NCBI GenBank assembly: GCA_021413725.1
Contig: JAIOPU010000045.1
Location: forward strand, 1-33,808
Reading direction: 5' to 3'
DNA length: 33,808 nt
From: Armatimonadota bacterium
GTDB lineage: Bacteria; Armatimonadota; Fimbriimonadia; Fimbriimonadales; Fimbriimonadaceae
This document shows, one piece after another, positions 31,533 through 33,808 of this stretch. Position 1 is the stretch's first letter. Every line of letters begins with the position of its first letter. The notes under the pieces were generated by a model. It was not told the origin of the DNA. It worked only from the letters and a program-made list of their open reading frames with translations, and did not search any database. Position numbers and translations under genes: made by a program.

Positions 31533-32522
31533 ATGAGTAGTTTGAATTGGGGAATTTTGGGGACTGGCGCAATTGCAAAGAAATTTGCTGAGGGGCTTCC
31601 ACCCTGCCGTAGCGGCGAACTCGTCTCGGTCGGTTCAAGAACTTTGGAGAAGGCGGACGCCTTTTCAGCCGAGTTCGGTGGTAGGGGATTCGGAAGTTAC
31701 CAGGAAGTGCTGGACGACCCCAAAGTCCAAGCCGTTTACATTTCGTTACCGCACCATCTCCACTGCGAGTGGACCATTAAGGCGGCTCAGGCGGGAAAGC
31801 ACATTCTCTGCGAAAAACCCTTCGCTTTAAGCGTAGCCGAGGCGAAAGAGGCCTTGGCCGAAGTCAAAAAGGCGGATGTCTTTTTCATGGAAGCGTTTAT
31901 GTATCGCGCCCATCCTCAGACCCTTGAGATCAAACAACTCATCGGCACTGGCGTCATTGGCGCTCCAAAAATGATGCACGCCGAGTTTGGCTACATCAGC
32001 CAGCGTGAGCAAACGACATTTCGGTTTGATGGTTCCGTGGGCGGAGGAGCATTGATGGACGTGGGATGCTATCCGGTTTCGCTTGCCCGATTTGTCGCCG
32101 GTGAGGAACCTCAGAAGGTCGCTTACTCTGCCGAGCTTCTCGACTCTGCCGCTACGATTTCAGGCGAACCCGCGAAATATGACTCCTACGGTATTGGGGA
32201 AATGATTTTCCCTTCCGGCTTTCGGGCGACATTCGGGTGCGCAGTTCACCTGCAACTCAATAATTGGGCAACGATTTTTGGAGAAAACGGGCGGATTCAC
32301 ATCACGGACCCCTGGTTCTGCAACGGGCCGGTCTTCGTCCAACTCAATGGTCGCGAACCTGAGCCGATCAAAGTAAACCCCGTACCACAGCTTTGGGGGA
32401 ATCAGAGTGTTGTCGTTGCGCAACTCCTAGATCAAAGGCAAGCGGCCTTCATTTCATGGAACGACACGCTCGGCAACACCGCGATACTGGAAGCGATGCG
32501 GAAGTCGGTCGGGATGCTCTAA
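31533..32522 (+). CDS. Gfo/Idh/MocA-family NAD(P)-dependent oxidoreductase
   Basis: A 329-residue dinucleotide-dependent oxidoreductase. N-terminal Rossmann loop GILGTGAIAKKFAEGL at 7-22; the catalytic-lysine motif CEKPF at about 93-97; the C-terminal half has SVGGGALMDVGCYPV, which fits the dihydrodiol/D-xylose dehydrogenase subgroup. The length is normal and no signal peptide is seen, so it is cytosolic. The substrate is probably a sugar or sugar-like polyol, but it cannot be named. It is the last gene before a REP-like hairpin and the convergent dxs. Confidence 0.85.
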   Translation: MSSLNWGILGTGAIAKKFAEGLPPCRSGELVSVGSRTLEKADAFSAEFGGRGFGSYQEVLDDPKVQAVYISLPHHLHCEWTIKAAQAGKHILCEKPFALSVAEAKEALAEVKKADVFFMEAFMYRAHPQTLEIKQLIGTGVIGAPKMMHAEFGYISQREQTTFRFDGSVGGGALMDVGCYPVSLARFVAGEEPQKVAYSAELLDSAATISGEPAKYDSYGIGEMIFPSGFRATFGCAVHLQLNNWATIFGENGRIHITDPWFCNGPVFVQLNGREPEPIKVNPVPQLWGNQSVVVAQLLDQRQAAFISWNDTLGNTAILEAMRKSVGML

Positions 32523-32545
32523 TCCCTCTCCGTGAGCGAGAGGGA
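32523..32545. repeat. REP-like hairpin, copy B
   Basis: TCCCTCTC / GAGAGGGA with loop CGTGAGC, between convergent genes, beginning at the last base region of the Gfo/Idh stop. It shares the core CCCTCTC, CGTGA, GAGAGGG with the element at 7660-7685. It is followed by GGGGTGAGG, a composition typical of REP-type repeats. No T run on either side. Confidence 0.6.
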
Positions 32546-32587
32546 CTATGACCGGAGGGAACTGGGGTGAGGTTTTACCCCCGAAAA

Positions 32588-33808
32588 TTACCGAGTCTTC
32601 ACAGTTTGAGCGAGCAACGTCTTGACACGCGTCACAACGGAAGCAGCATCAATTCCCGCCTCCGCCCGAATCAACGGCTGGGCGCCGTGCTCGATAAACT
32701 TGTCCGGAAGCGAGATAATGTCAACTTTGCAGACGACATCTTGTTGATTCCACAGATCAAGAACCGTTTGACCGAATCCACCTTCGCGGACATTTTCCTC
32801 AAGGGTTACCAGCAAGCCAGTTTCTGAGGCACTGCCAAAAATGGTCGCGGTATCAATCGGTTTGATGAATCTCACGTTAATGACTTCCGCCCCGATTCCC
32901 TCGGCGGCAAGCTGGTTTGCGGCATCCCATGCCACGCAGACCATCGAGCCGACGGCGGCGAGGGTAACGCTGGGTTTCAGTCCACCGGGAACACCGAGAT
33001 TCTCGGCTTTTCCAAACTGGATCGGCGTCCGAGACTCAGGGAGTCGATCATCGCTCGCGCCGCGCGGATAACGCACAGCAATGGGATGATCCGAGTATCC
33101 CGCAGTGAACCTGACCATTTCGCTTAGTTCGGTCGTGTCGCGGGGAGCAGCAAGGACGAGGTTCGGAATGAACTTCAAGAAACTGATATCAAACGCGCCG
33201 TGGTGAGTTGGGCCATCATCCCCAACCAATCCGGCACGATCCATAAAGAAGCGAACCGGCAGATTTTGAATACAAACATCGTGCAGAACCTGATCGAATC
33301 CCCGTTGCAGGAAAGTGGAATAGATCGCGCAGAACGGCTTCATACCTCCGGCTGCCATCCCCGCCGCAAAGGTTACACCGTGTTGCTCGGCGATGCCAAC
33401 ATCGTAATATCTGTCCGGTAACTCTCGGCTGAATTTAGTGAGCCCAGTTCCGTCCGGCATTGCAGCGGTGATCGCAACGACAGTGGGATCCTCGGCAGCG
33501 ATTTCGAGCATCGCATCTCCAAAGGCTTGTGTATACGTCACCGGCCCCGCGGCAGATTTCATTTCGTGGGAATCAAGATCAAACGGAGCTACGCCGTGCC
33601 ACTTGCGTGCATCTTCTTCTGCGACATCATAGCCTTTGCCCTTTACGGTTATTGCGTGCAGGAACAAGGGAGCGTCAAGTTCGCGAATATTTCTGAAAAT
33701 CTCAAGGAGAGTCGGCAGATCATGCCCGTCTACTGGCCCGATATACTCGAAACCCATTTCTTCAAAAATTGTTCCAGTTTCTTCAGGCGCGAAATAGTGA
33801 GTCAAACC
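32588..33808 (-). CDS. dxs: 1-deoxy-D-xylulose-5-phosphate synthase, C-terminal part
   Basis: DXS joins pyruvate and glyceraldehyde 3-phosphate using thiamine diphosphate, the first step of the MEP isoprenoid pathway. The 5' end lies beyond the window; the visible 406 residues start GLTHYFAP. Motifs: GFEYIGPVDGHD, AITVKGKGY, then the transketolase-type domain with DVGIAEQHGVTFAAGMA (containing the TDP-activating Glu), FMDRAGLVGDDGPTHHGAFD and RYPRGA. The C-terminal domain has ENVREGGFGQTV. The total DXS is usually about 620 residues, so about a third is missing at the N-terminus. No defect is visible. Confidence 0.95.
   Translation of the reverse strand, partial: GLTHYFAPEETGTIFEEMGFEYIGPVDGHDLPTLLEIFRNIRELDAPLFLHAITVKGKGYDVAEEDARKWHGVAPFDLDSHEMKSAAGPVTYTQAFGDAMLEIAAEDPTVVAITAAMPDGTGLTKFSRELPDRYYDVGIAEQHGVTFAAGMAAGGMKPFCAIYSTFLQRGFDQVLHDVCIQNLPVRFFMDRAGLVGDDGPTHHGAFDISFLKFIPNLVLAAPRDTTELSEMVRFTAGYSDHPIAVRYPRGASDDRLPESRTPIQFGKAENLGVPGGLKPSVTLAAVGSMVCVAWDAANQLAAEGIGAEVINVRFIKPIDTATIFGSASETGLLVTLEENVREGGFGQTVLDLWNQQDVVCKVDIISLPDKFIEHGAQPLIRAEAGIDAASVVTRVKTLLAQTVKTR

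Overview
The window reads as a contiguous chromosomal segment of a diderm bacterium with mid-range GC. I place it tentatively in Armatimonadota (Fimbriimonas-like). The grounds are two PEP-CTERM proteins, a LptD/OstA-like outer-membrane protein, many large secreted proteins of unknown function, a recA-recX-rny-ymdB operon, and a GH109/Gfo-Idh and DUF1080 carbohydrate repertoire. That placement is inference from gene content, not from a marker tree. I see no rRNA, tRNA, CRISPR, transposase or phage gene, and no gene-free stretch longer than 300 bases.

Layout. 1-922 (+): the tail of an FtsX-type ABC permease and its LolD/MacB-type ATPase. 957-9704 (-): four large exported proteins, namely an unknown 595-residue protein, a LptD-like barrel protein with an N-terminal Ig-like domain, a 976-residue protein with a FlgD-like C-terminus, and a CsgG/FlgT-like protein with Gly-Thr repeats. 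9937-12193 (-): coaE and a four-domain S1 protein. 12288-14683: ppx/gppA (+), a frameshifted small secreted protein (-) and PPK2 (-), a polyphosphate neighbourhood. 14781-18186 (+): a beta-propeller/DUF1080 secreted protein split by an in-frame TAA, an Rrf2 regulator and an A-type Fe-S carrier. 18239-22602 (-): recA, recX, rny (broken), ymdB and a PKD-domain exported protein, mostly joined by 4-base start/stop overlaps. 22836-23974 (+): two PEP-CTERM proteins. 24044-27171 (+): a sugar-binding protein fused to a MalF-type permease, then a NodB-like protein lacking its metal ligands. 27168-30600 (-): a CBM9/DUF5916-type protein and a Tat-exported GH109-type protein. 30646-32522 (+): folE2 and a Gfo/Idh/MocA oxidoreductase. 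32588-33808 (-): the C-terminal two thirds of dxs.

What stands out. Three genes within about 7 kb are disrupted: rny has lost part of its HD domain and shifted frame, a secreted protein has a one-base loss in an A tract, and the propeller/DUF1080 gene has a nonsense codon after its signal peptide. Whether these are real lesions or consensus errors is the main open question. Several plus-strand genes carry a -10-like hexamer 6 to 7 bases before the ATG, which suggests leaderless transcripts. Three minus-strand genes start only 2 to 8 bases after a strong hairpin and have no visible Shine-Dalgarno. The SBP-permease fusion, the deacetylase-like pseudoenzyme and the Ig-LptD architecture are the most unusual intact proteins. 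I did not find a clearly new defence or mobile system.
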